Source: Falsirhodobacter algicola (GTDB taxonomy: Bacteria > Pseudomonadota > Alphaproteobacteria > Rhodobacterales > Rhodobacteraceae). From it: 64,000 nt of DNA. The notes beneath the pieces are model-generated. The model saw only the letters and a list, made by a program, of their open reading frames with translations, was not told where the DNA came from and made no database searches. Of the stretch, positions 41,220 through 52,015 are shown piece by piece (the first letter of the stretch is position 1; every line of letters starts with the position of its first letter). The DNA is taken from positions 1,929,001-1,993,000 of the forward strand of contig NZ_CP047289.1 in assembly GCF_018279165.1 (NCBI RefSeq), written 5' to 3'. The translations under genes and the position numbers were made by a program.

Positions 41220-41551
41220 GCCGTCTGACCGCCGATTTCTGGGTCCGCGCCTATCTGGCGCGGCTCCGGCAGGAGGCGATCCCCGCCTTCGTCACCGCCC
41301 GCGGGGATGAAACGGCAGGCGCGGTGATGGTGAAGCTCGCCACTCTCGATGGGCAGGCGCGCGTCTATCAGCGCAGCTTCGATCTGATGACGGGCGCACG
41401 GGCATGGATCGTGCTGGCCGAAGGGGCCGAATCCGACATGGACGCGCTGATCGTGCGCCAGCGCGCGGGCGATCCCGACCTCTGGGTGATCGAGGTGGAG
41501 GATCGCCATGGCCGGACATTGCTGGACGCGCCGGGACTTTCCGATACTTGA
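41216..41551 (+). CDS. DUF1491 family protein
   Basis: A 111-residue protein of an alphaproteobacterial family of unknown function. RLTADFWVRAYLARLRQEA, AVMVKLATLDGQARVYQRS and DLWVIEVEDRHGR are typical. It starts with TTG inside the era stop codon (TTGA), so it depends on coupling for translation. The neighbouring recO follows by six bases. Confidence 0.88.
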   Translation: MSRLTADFWVRAYLARLRQEAIPAFVTARGDETAGAVMVKLATLDGQARVYQRSFDLMTGARAWIVLAEGAESDMDALIVRQRAGDPDLWVIEVEDRHGRTLLDAPGLSDT

Positions 41552-41557
41552 TACCGC

Positions 41558-42265
41558 ATGGAATGGCGGGATGAGGGCGTTCTTCTGTCCGTGCGTCGGC
41601 ACGGGGAAAGCGCCGCGATCATAGAGGTGTTCACGGCGGCCCATGGCCGGCATGCCGGGCTGGTGCATGGCGGCGGCGCGCGGCGCATGGCGCCGGTGCT
41701 GCAGCCGGGCAATCAACTCGCGCTTGCGTGGCGCGCGCGGCTGGACGATCAGCTGGGCACCTTTCATGCCGAACCGATCCGCAGCCGGAACGTCCTGTCC
41801 GACCGGTTGGCGTTGGCCGGGCTGAACGCCGTCTGCGCCATGCTGCGGCTCGCGCTGCCGGAACGCGCGCCGCATCCCGCGCTGTTCGCGGCGACGCTGC
41901 CGCTTCTCGATACGCTGGGCGCGCCCGATTGGGGCACGGCCTATCTGGGGTGGGAATTGCGTCTGCTGGAGGAGACGGGCTTCGCCCTCGATCTGACGCG
42001 CTGCGCCGTGACGGGCAGCGCCGACGATCTGGCCTTCGTCAGCCCGCGCACCGGGCGGGCGGTGTCGCGGCAGGGGGCCGGAGCGTGGGCCGACCGGCTC
42101 TTGCCCCTGCCGCAGGCGCTCTTGGGGCAGGGCGGCGGGGCCGAGGGCTGGCGCGACGGGTTCGCCCTGACGGGGCATTTCCTGACGCGCGCCTTGGACC
42201 GGCCCCTGCCCGAGGCGCGGGCCCGCCTGATCGACCTTCTGCTGCGGCTTGCATCTTCGCCCTGA
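41558..42265 (+). CDS. recO: DNA repair protein RecO
   Basis: A 235-residue RecFOR recombination mediator with an N-terminal OB fold. WRDEGVLLSVRRHGESAAII and HAGLVHGGGARR lie at the start; the C-terminal region is helical (LLPLPQALLGQG, GHFLTRALDRPLPEARARLI). The zinc-binding Cys of some RecO proteins are not evident here. The era-recO linkage fits. Confidence 0.93.
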   Translation: MEWRDEGVLLSVRRHGESAAIIEVFTAAHGRHAGLVHGGGARRMAPVLQPGNQLALAWRARLDDQLGTFHAEPIRSRNVLSDRLALAGLNAVCAMLRLALPERAPHPALFAATLPLLDTLGAPDWGTAYLGWELRLLEETGFALDLTRCAVTGSADDLAFVSPRTGRAVSRQGAGAWADRLLPLPQALLGQGGGAEGWRDGFALTGHFLTRALDRPLPEARARLIDLLLRLASSP

Positions 42266-42302
42266 CAGGCGGATGGATATCCGCGCAGCAGGGAGGTGCC
42301 GC

Positions 42303-43067
42303 ATGGATCAGATCGTGGGATTGCCGCAATGGGCCTTCTGGGCCGCGATGGGGGTGACGCTCGCCTCCGGGGTCATCAAGGGGGCGGTGGGCTTTGCCAT
42401 GCCGATCGTGATGATCTCGCTCTTCTCGACGTTCCTGCCGCCGGAATATGCGCTGGCGGGGCTGATCCTGCCGGTCCTGAGCACGAACATCCACCAGACG
42501 CTGCGCGACGGCCCCCGCCCGGCACTGGAGGCGGGGCTGGGCCTGTGGCGCTTCATCGTGGCGACGGTGGTCTTCATCTTCGTCTCCGCGCCCTTTGCCG
42601 AGGATATTCCCCATGTCGCGTTCCTGCTGCTCTTGGGGGTGCCGCTGACGGCCTATGCCCTGCTTCAGCTGTCGGGGCGGCATCTGACGATCCGGCCCGA
42701 GCGGGCGAACATCGCGCAATGGGGGCTAGGTGCGGCGGCGGGTCTCTATGGCGGGGTCTCGGGCATCTGGGGGCCGCCGCTGATCCTGTATCTCTTGGCG
42801 ATGGATTACCCCAAGGCGATGAACATGCGGATGCAGGGGGTGGTGTTCCTGATCGGCGCCGTCTCGCTCTTGTGCGCGCATCTGGGGACGGGGCTGATGA
42901 CGGGCGACCGGCTTCTCTTCTCGGCGGTGCTGATCGTGCCGGCCTTCTTCGGGATGCTGCTGGGCTACCGGTTGCAGGACAGCCTCGATCAGCAGCGTTT
43001 CCGTTGGTGGACGCAGGTGCTGTTGGTGCTGACGGGCGTGAACCTGATCCGTCAGGCGCTGATGTAG
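42303..43067 (+). CDS. TauE/SafE-family membrane protein (sulfite exporter-like)
   Basis: A 254-residue protein with about 8 hydrophobic helices in two TauE halves: GVIKGAVGFAMPIVMISLFS near the start and AGLYGGVSGIWGPPLILYLL in the second half, the family's paired GxxxGxxG blocks. Such proteins move sulfite, sulfoacetate or other anions. No sulfur genes are adjacent. GGGAGG precedes the ATG. Confidence 0.86.
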   Translation: MDQIVGLPQWAFWAAMGVTLASGVIKGAVGFAMPIVMISLFSTFLPPEYALAGLILPVLSTNIHQTLRDGPRPALEAGLGLWRFIVATVVFIFVSAPFAEDIPHVAFLLLLGVPLTAYALLQLSGRHLTIRPERANIAQWGLGAAAGLYGGVSGIWGPPLILYLLAMDYPKAMNMRMQGVVFLIGAVSLLCAHLGTGLMTGDRLLFSAVLIVPAFFGMLLGYRLQDSLDQQRFRWWTQVLLVLTGVNLIRQALM

Positions 43068-43087
43068 GGGGCGGCGCGCGCCGCCCC
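43068..43087. terminator. GC-rich hairpin between convergent TauE/SafE and pckA
   Basis: GGGGGCGGC / GCCGCCCC stem with loop GCGC, directly after the TauE/SafE stop. No T run is present, so termination may need Rho. Confidence 0.4.
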
Positions 43088-43097
43088 GCGCGGGCGG

Positions 43098-44696
<1,599 letters not shown>

Positions 44697-44960
44697 GGTG
44701 ATGCTCCCCCCTCAGTGTGCCGCGATCGGCACCTTCATTGCCGTCGCGCCCCGATGGCGCGGCCATCAGAGCATAGGAGCGGTATGTTCCAAATAACAGC
44801 GCAAAAACAGTATGTTAGCGCAATCATCCGGGGTTAGCGCAATCAGTCGCACCGGGGGCGGGTGCTGGCGGGGTCTTGGATTCTCTGTTGTCACGGCAGA
44901 TGCCAGATGGAAGAAGGAGCCAAGGATCGCCGCTGCGGACGAAGGTTGGAAAGGTCATCT
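44697..44960. promoter_or_regulatory. pckA-chvI divergent control region with three AGCGCAA repeats
   Basis: AGCGCAA occurs at 44798-44804, 44817-44823 and 44836-44842, exactly 19 bases apart and all on the same strand. The last two share a longer core, GTTAGCGCAATCA (44814-44826, 44833-44845). The first copy is embedded in ATAACAGCGCAAAA. GCGC-centred sites of this kind recall LacI/GalR-family operators; PckR/CceR-type regulators control pckA in other Alphaproteobacteria. ChvI itself is another candidate. No promoter boxes could be set with confidence. Confidence 0.65.
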
Positions 44961-45659
44961 ATGTCACGGATCGCCCTTGTGGATGATGACAGGAACATTC
45001 TCACCTCGCTGACCATCACGCTGGAGGCGGAGGGCTTTCACGTCGATGCCTTCTCGGACAGCCATGCCGCGCTGGAGGCGTTTCGGCGCACCCCGCCCGA
45101 TATCGCGATTCTCGACATCAAGATGCCGCGCCTCGACGGGATCGAACTCTTGCAGAAGCTGCGGCAGTTCTCGGCGATTCCGGTGATCTTCCTCACCTCC
45201 AAGGACGACGAGATCGACGAGATCCTCGGCCTGCGGATGGGGGCGGACGATTATGTGCGCAAACCCTTCTCGCAGCGGCTTCTGGTGGAACGGGCGCGGG
45301 TGCTGCTGCGGCGGCAAAAGGCCCTCACCTCGGACGAGGGCGCGGCCGAAGGGGCGCAGATGATGGAGCGGGGGCATCTGCGGATGGACCCGCTGCGCCA
45401 TTCCGTGACGTGGAAGGGCGAGGATGTTGGCCTGACCATGACCGAATTCCTGCTGCTGCGGACGATGGCGCAGCATCCGGGCTTCGTGAAGACGCGCGAG
45501 CAGTTGATGCAGGCCGCCTATCAGGATCAGGTCTTCGTCGATGATCGCACCATCGACAGCCACATCAAGCGTCTGCGCAAGAAACTGCGCCATCTGGACC
45601 CCGACTTCGCCGCGATCGAGACGCTCTACGGCATCGGCTACCGCTACAACGAGGCGTGA
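44961..45659 (+). CDS. chvI: ChvI-type response regulator
   Basis: A 232-residue OmpR/PhoB-class regulator. The receiver domain has [11 protein letters not shown], the phospho-acceptor Asp in [12 protein letters not shown] (residue 52), the Thr/Lys switch in FLTSKDD and KPFSQRL. The DNA-binding winged helix ends in [14 protein letters not shown] and LYGIGYRY. In Agrobacterium and Sinorhizobium, ChvG-ChvI respond to acid and envelope cues and regulate pckA. The ATG at 44961 follows GGAAAGG. Confidence 0.94.
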   Translation: MSRIALVDDDRNILTSLTITLEAEGFHVDAFSDSHAALEAFRRTPPDIAILDIKMPRLDGIELLQKLRQFSAIPVIFLTSKDDEIDEILGLRMGADDYVRKPFSQRLLVERARVLLRRQKALTSDEGAAEGAQMMERGHLRMDPLRHSVTWKGEDVGLTMTEFLLLRTMAQHPGFVKTREQLMQAAYQDQVFVDDRTIDSHIKRLRKKLRHLDPDFAAIETLYGIGYRYNEA

Positions 45660-46669
45660 TGGCGTCTCAGGGCTCCACCGCGACGGGATGTTCGCGCCTG
45701 TGGTGGCGCATGCTGGCGCTGCATCTGGCCGCGACGGGGCTGACCTGTGCGGCGGTCGCGGCGATGGGGCATCTGCCATGGGGGGCGATTCCGGCGGCGC
45801 TGCTGATCGCGGTCGGCTCCAGCCTCGTGCTGGCGCGGATGATCGGGCGGCCGCTGCGGGATCTGACGCAGGCCGCCCGCCACCGCGAGGACGCGGCCGA
45901 GCCGGGGCGCATCTCCTTTCCCGACATGACCGATCGCAGCGACGAGATCGGCCGCCTCTCCGAGGCGCTGCGCGACATGGTGGCGGCGCTCTACGACCGG
46001 ATCGACGCGAATGAACAATTCGCGGCCGATGTCGCGCATGAGGTGAAGAACCCGCTCGCCTCGTTACGCTCGGCAGTGGAGACGCTGCGCATCGCGCGCG
46101 AGGATCAGCGCCCGGTGCTGATGGAGATCATCGAAACGGATGTGCGGCGGCTGGACCGGCTGGTCAGCGACATCTCCGCCGCCTCGCGGTTGGACAGCGA
46201 GCTGGTGAAGGAGGGGGAGGAGCCGCTGGATCTGACGCTTCTTCTGGGTCAGATCTGCGAGCATCTGGCCCCGCGCATGGCCGACCGGGGCGTGGCGCTG
46301 ACGGCGCGGCTGCCCACCGTCCCGGTGCGGCTGACGGGGCTGGAGGACCGGCTGGCGCAGGTCTTCGTGAACCTCATCGACAATGCCGCCTCGTTCAGTC
46401 AGCCCGGCGACGAGGTGGCGGTCGCGCTCTCCACGCGCGACGGCACGGCGGTCGTGGTGGTGGAGGATGCCGGCCCTGGCATTCCCGAAGAGGCGCTGAC
46501 CCGGGTGTTCGACCGTTTCTACAGCCAGCGCCCCCAGCGCCAGTTCGGGATGCATTCGGGCCTTGGCCTTGCCATCTCGCGGCAGATCGTCACCGCGCAT
46601 GGCGGCGCGATCTGGGCCGAGAACCGGGCCGAGGGCGGCGCGCGTCTCGTCGTGGTGCTTCCGGCATGA
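45659..46669 (+). CDS. ChvG-like sensor histidine kinase with minimal periplasmic domain
   Basis: A 336-residue inner-membrane kinase, much shorter than usual ChvG (about 550-600). Two helices (residues ~14-36, LWWRMLALHLAATGLTCAAV; ~42-63, GAIPAALLIAVGSSLVLA) are joined by a loop of about five residues, so the large sensor domain is missing. A HAMP region, the H-box FAADVAHEVKNPLASLRS (His 127), an N-box LIDNAASFS and G-boxes EDAGPGIPEE and HSGLGLAIS are all present. GTG-ATG occurs at the start; ATG at 45659 overlaps the chvI stop. Confidence 0.87.
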   Translation: MASQGSTATGCSRLWWRMLALHLAATGLTCAAVAAMGHLPWGAIPAALLIAVGSSLVLARMIGRPLRDLTQAARHREDAAEPGRISFPDMTDRSDEIGRLSEALRDMVAALYDRIDANEQFAADVAHEVKNPLASLRSAVETLRIAREDQRPVLMEIIETDVRRLDRLVSDISAASRLDSELVKEGEEPLDLTLLLGQICEHLAPRMADRGVALTARLPTVPVRLTGLEDRLAQVFVNLIDNAASFSQPGDEVAVALSTRDGTAVVVVEDAGPGIPEEALTRVFDRFYSQRPQRQFGMHSGLGLAISRQIVTAHGGAIWAENRAEGGARLVVVLPA

Positions 46670-47073
46670 CGGTCCATGCCTCGGCCGTGGCGGTGGATGG
46701 GCGGGGGGTGCTGATCCTCGGCCCCTCGGGCAGCGGCAAATCGGCGCTGGCGCTGCGGCTGATGGCGGCGGGGGCGGTGCTGATCGCCGATGATCGCGTG
46801 GTGCTGCGCTGCGATGACGGCACCCTTCTGGCCGATGCGCCCGCCGCGCTGGCCGGGCGGATCGAGGCGCGGGGCATCGGCATCCTGAACGCGGCCCATG
46901 CGCCCGCGCCGCTGCATCTGGCGGTCGATCTGGGCCGGGATGAGCCGCAGCGTCTGCCGGTGCGGCATCATACCATCGTGTGCGGGGTCCGCTTGCCCCT
47001 TGTGCTCGGTCCGTTTGGCGATCACCTTGCATGGGGAATTCTTCAGTATCTGAAGGCGGGGCGGGCCGAGTGA
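46666..47073 (+). CDS. hprK: HPr kinase/phosphorylase, short alphaproteobacterial form
   Basis: A 135-residue protein equal to the C-terminal catalytic half of Gram-positive HprK. The Walker A loop [15 protein letters not shown] is at residues 16-30; DDRVVLRC and AARGIGILN-like [10 protein letters not shown] follow. It should phosphorylate HPr on Ser46, and the HPr encoded three genes downstream has that Ser. ATGA junctions link it with chvG and rapZ. Confidence 0.93.
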   Translation: MTVHASAVAVDGRGVLILGPSGSGKSALALRLMAAGAVLIADDRVVLRCDDGTLLADAPAALAGRIEARGIGILNAAHAPAPLHLAVDLGRDEPQRLPVRHHTIVCGVRLPLVLGPFGDHLAWGILQYLKAGRAE

Positions 47074-47984
47074 CCGAACATGCTGCAACAGAAGGGCCGC
47101 GAACGCCGGGAAGCCATCAGCTCGTGCTGGTGACGGGCCCGTCCGGGGCTGGCCGGTCCACCGCGATCAACGCGCTGGAGGATCTGGGCTACGAGGTGAT
47201 CGACAACCTGCCGCTCAGCCTCGTGCCGCGTTTGGTGGAAGGCGCGCCGGTGGGGCCGATCGCCCTCGGCCTCGATATCCGCAACCGGGATTTCAACGCG
47301 ACCTCGCTGATCGAACTGATCGACCGGCTGACGCGCAATCCCGACACCGCGCTGGATGTCGTCTATGTCGACTGCTCTACCGATGAACTGGTGCACCGCT
47401 ACAACCAGACCCGCCGCCGCCACCCCTTGGGCGAGGCCCCCGAAGAGGCGATCGCGAGCGAGATCGACCTTCTGGCCCCCGTGCGGGTGCGGGCGGATGT
47501 GCTGATCGACACCACGGCCATGTCCCCCCATGATCTGAAGGCCGAAATCGGGCGCTGGTTCGGGCGCGCGTCCGCCGCGCCCATGTCGGTGCAGATCCAG
47601 TCCTTCTCCTACAAGCGGGGGGCGCCGCGCGGCGTGGACATGATCTTCGATTGCCGCTTCCTGTCGAACCCGCATTGGGTGCCGGGCCTGCGCGAGAAGG
47701 ACGGGCGCGATGCGGATGTGGTCGCCCATATCAGCGCCGATCCACGGTTCGAGGAGTTCTTCCGCCGGGTGTCGGACCTCGTGCTGTTCCTGCTTCCTGC
47801 ACAGCTGGATGAGGGCAAGGCGCATCTGACCATCGGCTTTGGGTGCACCGGCGGGCAACACCGATCGGTCGCACTGGCCGAGATGCTCGGCAATCTGCTT
47901 GCACAGCGCGGCTGGCCGGTGTCAAAACGGCATCGAGAACTGGAACGCAGGGTGGTGGAGCGCCATCCAACGCAGGCGGGATGA
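47070..47984 (+). CDS. rapZ: RNase adapter protein RapZ
   Basis: A 304-residue P-loop protein; in enterics it binds small RNAs and controls GlmS, and in Alphaproteobacteria it lies in the PTS-Ntr cluster. N-terminal [20 protein letters not shown] has Arg in the Walker A position usually held by Lys. [21 protein letters not shown], then [39 protein letters not shown] are conserved. GTG start in the hprK stop. Confidence 0.95.
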   Translation: MTEHAATEGPRTPGSHQLVLVTGPSGAGRSTAINALEDLGYEVIDNLPLSLVPRLVEGAPVGPIALGLDIRNRDFNATSLIELIDRLTRNPDTALDVVYVDCSTDELVHRYNQTRRRHPLGEAPEEAIASEIDLLAPVRVRADVLIDTTAMSPHDLKAEIGRWFGRASAAPMSVQIQSFSYKRGAPRGVDMIFDCRFLSNPHWVPGLREKDGRDADVVAHISADPRFEEFFRRVSDLVLFLLPAQLDEGKAHLTIGFGCTGGQHRSVALAEMLGNLLAQRGWPVSKRHRELERRVVERHPTQAG

Positions 47985-47988
47985 ACGC

Positions 47989-48387
47989 GTGATCGGAATC
48001 GTGATCGTGGCACATGGCGGATTGGCGCGGGAGTACCTCTCGGCGGTGGAGCATGTCGTGGGCAAACAGTCTGCCATGACCGCCATCACGATAGAGGACG
48101 AACATGACCGAATCGCGAAACAGGCCGAAATCTGCGCGGCTGCGGAAGCCGTGGACAGCGGCGGCGGAGTCGTGCTCGTGACGGATATGTTCGGCGGATC
48201 GCCCTCCAACCTGTCGCTGCCGGCCTGCGCGGTGCGCAACCGGCGCATCGTCTATGGCGCGAATCTTCCCATGCTGATCAAGCTGGCGAAATCGCGCGAT
48301 CTGTCGGTCGGCGATGCGGTCGAACTCGCGCTCGATGCCGGGCGCAAATACATCAACAGCCTCGATCTCGGCGAGGCTGCGACGTGA
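47989..48387 (+). CDS. PTS sugar transporter subunit IIA (mannose-type)
   Basis: A 132-residue EIIA-Man-like protein. The active His is residue 9 in GIVIVAHGGLAREYL, followed by VLVTDMFGGSPSNLSLPAC. No EIIB/EIIC is nearby, so it is likely a regulatory phosphocarrier rather than a sugar carrier. GTG start; coupled to the HPr gene by a GTGA overlap. Confidence 0.93.
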   Translation: MIGIVIVAHGGLAREYLSAVEHVVGKQSAMTAITIEDEHDRIAKQAEICAAAEAVDSGGGVVLVTDMFGGSPSNLSLPACAVRNRRIVYGANLPMLIKLAKSRDLSVGDAVELALDAGRKYINSLDLGEAAT

Positions 48388-48653
48388 TCCAACGTACCTT
48401 GCGCATCGTGAACGAAAAGGGGCTGCATGCCCGCGCCTCGGCCAAGTTCGTGGAGGTGGTGGAGGAGTTCGACGCCGCCGCCACCGTCTCCAAGGACGGG
48501 ATGGACGTGTCGGGGGATTCCATCATGGGGCTGCTGATGCTCGCCGCCTCGCGCGGGACGAGCATCGGGGTCGTGACGACCGGGCCGGAGGCCGAAGCGC
48601 TGGCCGACGCGCTGGAGGCGCTGGTGGCACGGCGCTTCGGCGAGGAGCATTAG
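48384..48653 (+). CDS. Phosphocarrier protein HPr (NPr-type)
   Basis: An 89-residue phosphocarrier. The phospho-His is residue 15 in NEKGLHARASAKF; Ser46 lies in SGDSIMGLLMLAAS. Both sites are conserved, so it can take phosphate from EI and from HprK. The EI gene (ptsP) is not in this window. GTG start; convergent 4-base overlap with etfA. Confidence 0.94.
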   Translation: MIQRTLRIVNEKGLHARASAKFVEVVEEFDAAATVSKDGMDVSGDSIMGLLMLAASRGTSIGVVTTGPEAEALADALEALVARRFGEEH

Positions 48654-49534
48654 AGCTTCGCCGTCAGCTCCGGGATCAGCTCGAAGATGTCGCCGACGAG
48701 GCCGTAATCGGCGACTTGGAAGATCGGCGCCTCTTCGTCCTTGTTGATCGCGACGATGACCTTGCTGTCCTTCATGCCCGCAAGGTGCTGGATCGCGCCC
48801 GAGATGCCGCAGGCGATATAGAGGTCCGGCGCCACGACCTTGCCGGTCTGGCCCACCTGCCAATCGTTCGGGGCATAGCCCGCATCCACGGCCGCGCGCG
48901 ATGCGCCCACCGCCGCGCCCAGCTTGTCGGCCAGCGCCTCGACGATGCGGAAGTTTTCTTCGGAGCCGATGCCGCGCCCGCCCGCAACCACGATGCCGGC
49001 CGAGGTCAGTTCCGGCCGGTCCGAGGCCGAGACGTGATCGGCAACCCATGTCGAGAGGCCCGCATCCGTCAGCGCGACCGTTTCCACCGGAACGCCGTCC
49101 TGCGCCGTAGCCGGCTCGAAGGCCGTCGTGCGCACGGTCAGCACCTTCACCGGATCGGAGGAGCGGACGGTCTGCACCGCGTTGCCGGCATAGACGCCGC
49201 GCTGGAAGGTGTCCGGCCCCTCCACCGACAGCACGTCGGGGATGATCATCACATCCAGAAGCGCCGCCACGCGCGGCAGCACGTTGCGCGCCATCGCCGT
49301 GGAAGGGGCCGCGATCACGTCGAACCCGCCAAGGCCCGCGATCAGCGTGGCCAGCGGTTCGGCCAGCGGATGTTCCGCATCGGCGTGCAGCACCCGCGCG
49401 GCACCCGAAAGCTGCGCCACATCCGCCGAGGGGCCTGCGACGAGGATCGTCACCTCGCCCAGATCTTTCACCGCCGTCAGCGCACGCGCCGTCGCATCGC
49501 GGCTTCCCGCTTCTGCCAGAAGAAGAACGGCCAT
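48650..49534 (-). CDS. etfA: Electron transfer flavoprotein subunit alpha
   Basis: A 294-residue FAD-binding half of ETF, taking electrons from acyl-CoA and other dehydrogenases. The C-terminal FAD domain is clear: [54 protein letters not shown] and [20 protein letters not shown]. Its ATG overlaps the etfB stop by one base. Confidence 0.97.
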   Translation of the reverse strand: MAVLLLAEAGSRDATARALTAVKDLGEVTILVAGPSADVAQLSGAARVLHADAEHPLAEPLATLIAGLGGFDVIAAPSTAMARNVLPRVAALLDVMIIPDVLSVEGPDTFQRGVYAGNAVQTVRSSDPVKVLTVRTTAFEPATAQDGVPVETVALTDAGLSTWVADHVSASDRPELTSAGIVVAGGRGIGSEENFRIVEALADKLGAAVGASRAAVDAGYAPNDWQVGQTGKVVAPDLYIACGISGAIQHLAGMKDSKVIVAINKDEEAPIFQVADYGLVGDIFELIPELTAKL

Positions 49535-50280
49535 CAGAGCGCCCCCGTTTCCTTGAGTTTCGTCAGAAGTTCGTCCACCGAACCGACCTTGATCCCCGCC
49601 TGACGGCCCGCAGGTTCGGCGGTGTGGGTCACGGTCAGCCGCGGCGTCAGATCCACGCCCAGATCGGCTGCGGTCCGTTCCTCCAGTGGTTTCTTCTTGG
49701 CCTTCATGATGTTCGGCAGGCTGGCATAGCGCGGCTCGTTCAGGCGCAGATCGGCCGTGACGATCGCGGGCAGGGCCACGCGCAGCGTCTGCATCCCGCC
49801 ATCGACTTCGCGCGTGACGGTGGCGGCATCGCCCTCCACCTCCAGCTTGGAGGCGAAGGTCGCCTGACCCCAGCCAAGGAGCGCCGAGAGCATCTGACCG
49901 ACCGCGTTCATGTCGTTGTCGATCGCCTGCTTGCCGGTGATCACCAATTGCGGGGCCTCGTCGCGGACGATGGCGGCAAGGATCTTGGCCACAGCCAACG
50001 GCTCAGGATCGTTCTCAACGGTCACGAGGATGGCGCGGTCCGCCCCCATCGCCATGCCGGTGCGCAGCGTATCGCCGGCCTGCTTCACGCCTACGGACAC
50101 GACCACCACTTCGGTCGCGATCCCCTTCTCCTTCAGACGAACCGCCTCCTCGACGGCGATTTCGTCGAAGGGGTTCATCGACATCTTCACATTCGCCAGA
50201 TCGACACCCGTGCCGTCCGCCTTCACGCGAACCTTCACGTTGTAGTCGATCACGCGTTTGATCGGGACAAGGATTTTCAT
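49534..50280 (-). CDS. etfB: Electron transfer flavoprotein subunit beta
   Basis: A 248-residue AMP-binding ETF subunit. [58 protein letters not shown], and [20 protein letters not shown] are diagnostic. The ATG at 50280 has GGAGA six bases upstream; two earlier in-frame ATGs are less likely. Confidence 0.97.
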   Translation of the reverse strand: MKILVPIKRVIDYNVKVRVKADGTGVDLANVKMSMNPFDEIAVEEAVRLKEKGIATEVVVVSVGVKQAGDTLRTGMAMGADRAILVTVENDPEPLAVAKILAAIVRDEAPQLVITGKQAIDNDMNAVGQMLSALLGWGQATFASKLEVEGDAATVTREVDGGMQTLRVALPAIVTADLRLNEPRYASLPNIMKAKKKPLEERTAADLGVDLTPRLTVTHTAEPAGRQAGIKVGSVDELLTKLKETGAL

Positions 50281-50392
50281 CCGCTTCTCCATCTTCGCCC
50301 CCGAAGGGGCATCGTTATTCTTGCTGGCCTGCATAGCTGGCGGTCGGGCGCGACTACAAACCGAAAGGCGCCGGAAGGCAACCGCCCGCGCA

Positions 50393-50599
50393 TCAGGCCG
50401 TTCGGACGAGCCATGCGATCAGCAGAACGACCGCCGCCGCCAGCGCCTGCATCCCCGCGCGGGCCCAGAGCAGCCAGCGCCGTCGCCGCCGGTCCACCTG
50501 CGGCAGCAGCCCCCCCAGCAGGATCGACGCGATCACCAGAAAGGCGATGGCCGTCACGCAGCCAAGGATCAACATCGCACGGGTGGAAACGCCGTCCAT
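50393..50599 (-). CDS. Small two-helix membrane protein after SDR gene
   Basis: A 68-residue protein with two hydrophobic segments ([20 protein letters not shown] and [14 protein letters not shown]) separated by RRRRR, so the loop should stay in the cytoplasm. Its ATG overlaps the SDR stop by one base (TGATG). No family recognised. Confidence 0.75.
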   Translation of the reverse strand: MDGVSTRAMLILGCVTAIAFLVIASILLGGLLPQVDRRRRRWLLWARAGMQALAAAVVLLIAWLVRTA

Positions 50600-51426
50600 C
50601 ACGCCCTCGTCAGCAATTGGTCGAGCATGCGCGTCGACAAAAGACGCCGCGCCACGGCCATGGCCTTGGTCGGCACGGTGATGCGGTAGCGGGCACGGGG
50701 GCGCTCGGCCTCCAGCGCGCGCAGGATGGCGTCCGTCACCGCCGAGGCCGGAAGCTCCCAACGGTCGGCGCCCTTGTCTTCATAAAGGCGGTGCATCAGG
50801 CCGCGATATTCCTCCACCCGGGCCGAGGCGCGCCAGTCGATCCAGCGTTCGAAATGCGGGATGGCCTTGCGCCGCAAATCCGAAGTGATGGGGCCGGGCT
50901 GGATCAGGACCACATGGATGCCCGTGCCCGCCATCTCCATCCGCAGGATGTCGGTCAGCCCTTCCATCGCGAATTTGCTGGCAGCATAGGCGCCGCGCCA
51001 TTTCGCGCCGACGAAGCCCAGCACGGACGAACAGTTGAGGATGCGGCCATGCCCTTGTTTGCGCATCACCGCGATCACGCGGCGCGTCAGATCGTGGGTG
51101 CCGAAGAGGTTCGTCTCGAACACGGCGCGCAGGGCGTCGCGCGGAATGTCCTCCACGGCGCCGGGGCAGGCGAAGGCCCCGTTGTTGTAGAGCGCATCCA
51201 GCGTGCCGCCGGTCCGGGTCAGCACCTCGTCCAGCGCGGCCTGAATGGAGGCGGGGCTGTCGAGATCGAGCGGCAGGCTCTCCAGCCCCTCGGCGGCGAG
51301 GCGTTCGCAGTCTTCGGCGCTGCGGCAGGTGGCGAAGACGCGCCACCCGCGTGCCCGAAGCCCGCGCGCCGCATCGAGCCCGATGCCGGAGGAACAACCC
51401 GTGATGAGGATGGAACGCTGTGTCAT
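50599..51426 (-). CDS. Short-chain dehydrogenase/reductase
   Basis: A 275-residue classical SDR. The NAD(P) loop [35 protein letters not shown], and the catalytic Ser ([12 protein letters not shown]), Tyr and Lys ([11 protein letters not shown]) are all present; [11 protein letters not shown] follows. Family substrates range from retinoids to lipids. The ATG at 51426 is used rather than an upstream one. Confidence 0.9.
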   Translation of the reverse strand: MTQRSILITGCSSGIGLDAARGLRARGWRVFATCRSAEDCERLAAEGLESLPLDLDSPASIQAALDEVLTRTGGTLDALYNNGAFACPGAVEDIPRDALRAVFETNLFGTHDLTRRVIAVMRKQGHGRILNCSSVLGFVGAKWRGAYAASKFAMEGLTDILRMEMAGTGIHVVLIQPGPITSDLRRKAIPHFERWIDWRASARVEEYRGLMHRLYEDKGADRWELPASAVTDAILRALEAERPRARYRITVPTKAMAVARRLLSTRMLDQLLTRA

Positions 51427-51466
51427 GGCGCCCGTTATGGGGCCGGCGCGCGGCAAAGACAAATGC

Positions 51467-51901
51467 CTAGTTGGAGGCCATGCGCAGGGCCGCGCCGCTC
51501 AGATAACGGGTGGCGACCCAGCCCTCGCCGCCGCCGCCTTCGAGGCGGACCTGCGTCCAGCCGCCCTCCGTCTGCAGGACGGAAACCTCCTCCCCCTCGC
51601 GCAGGCGGTCCAGCGCGGCATCGGAGGTGGACGGCCCGGCCCGCAGGTTCAGCGCCGTCGCGGTGACGAAGGCGGTGGGCAGCCGTTCCTCGGCCGCGGG
51701 CATCGGCGCGGCGGCCGCGGCGGGGGAGGTGACCTGCATCACGGCGGCGGTCGCCTCGGGGACGGGGATGTAGCGATAGGTCTGCATGGCGGGGGCGGCC
51801 TTCGCCTCCATCAGTCCGGCGCGGACGGCGCCATCCGGCTGGCCCGCGATCAGCAGCGTCAGATAGACGGCGGCGCTCAGCGCGACGGTCATGCGGATCA
51901 T
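51467..51901 (-). CDS. SH3b-domain exported protein
   Basis: A 144-residue protein with an N-terminal hydrophobic export signal ([20 protein letters not shown]), an Ala/Pro-rich linker, and one bacterial SH3 domain ([46 protein letters not shown]). Such domains often bind peptidoglycan in the periplasm. GGGAGGACATCACC precedes the ATG. Divergent from parC. Confidence 0.87.
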   Translation of the reverse strand: MIRMTVALSAAVYLTLLIAGQPDGAVRAGLMEAKAAPAMQTYRYIPVPEATAAVMQVTSPAAAAAPMPAAEERLPTAFVTATALNLRAGPSTSDAALDRLREGEEVSVLQTEGGWTQVRLEGGGGEGWVATRYLSGAALRMASN

Positions 51902-52015
51902 GGTGATGTCCTCCCGGGGGTCGGCAAAAATTCGCTTAGATACGGTCACAATCGCGTCGGGGGTAAAAAGGTTCCGCCTCTGGACCGCTTCGGGCTGGGC
52001 GGCTACAGGAGAGGC

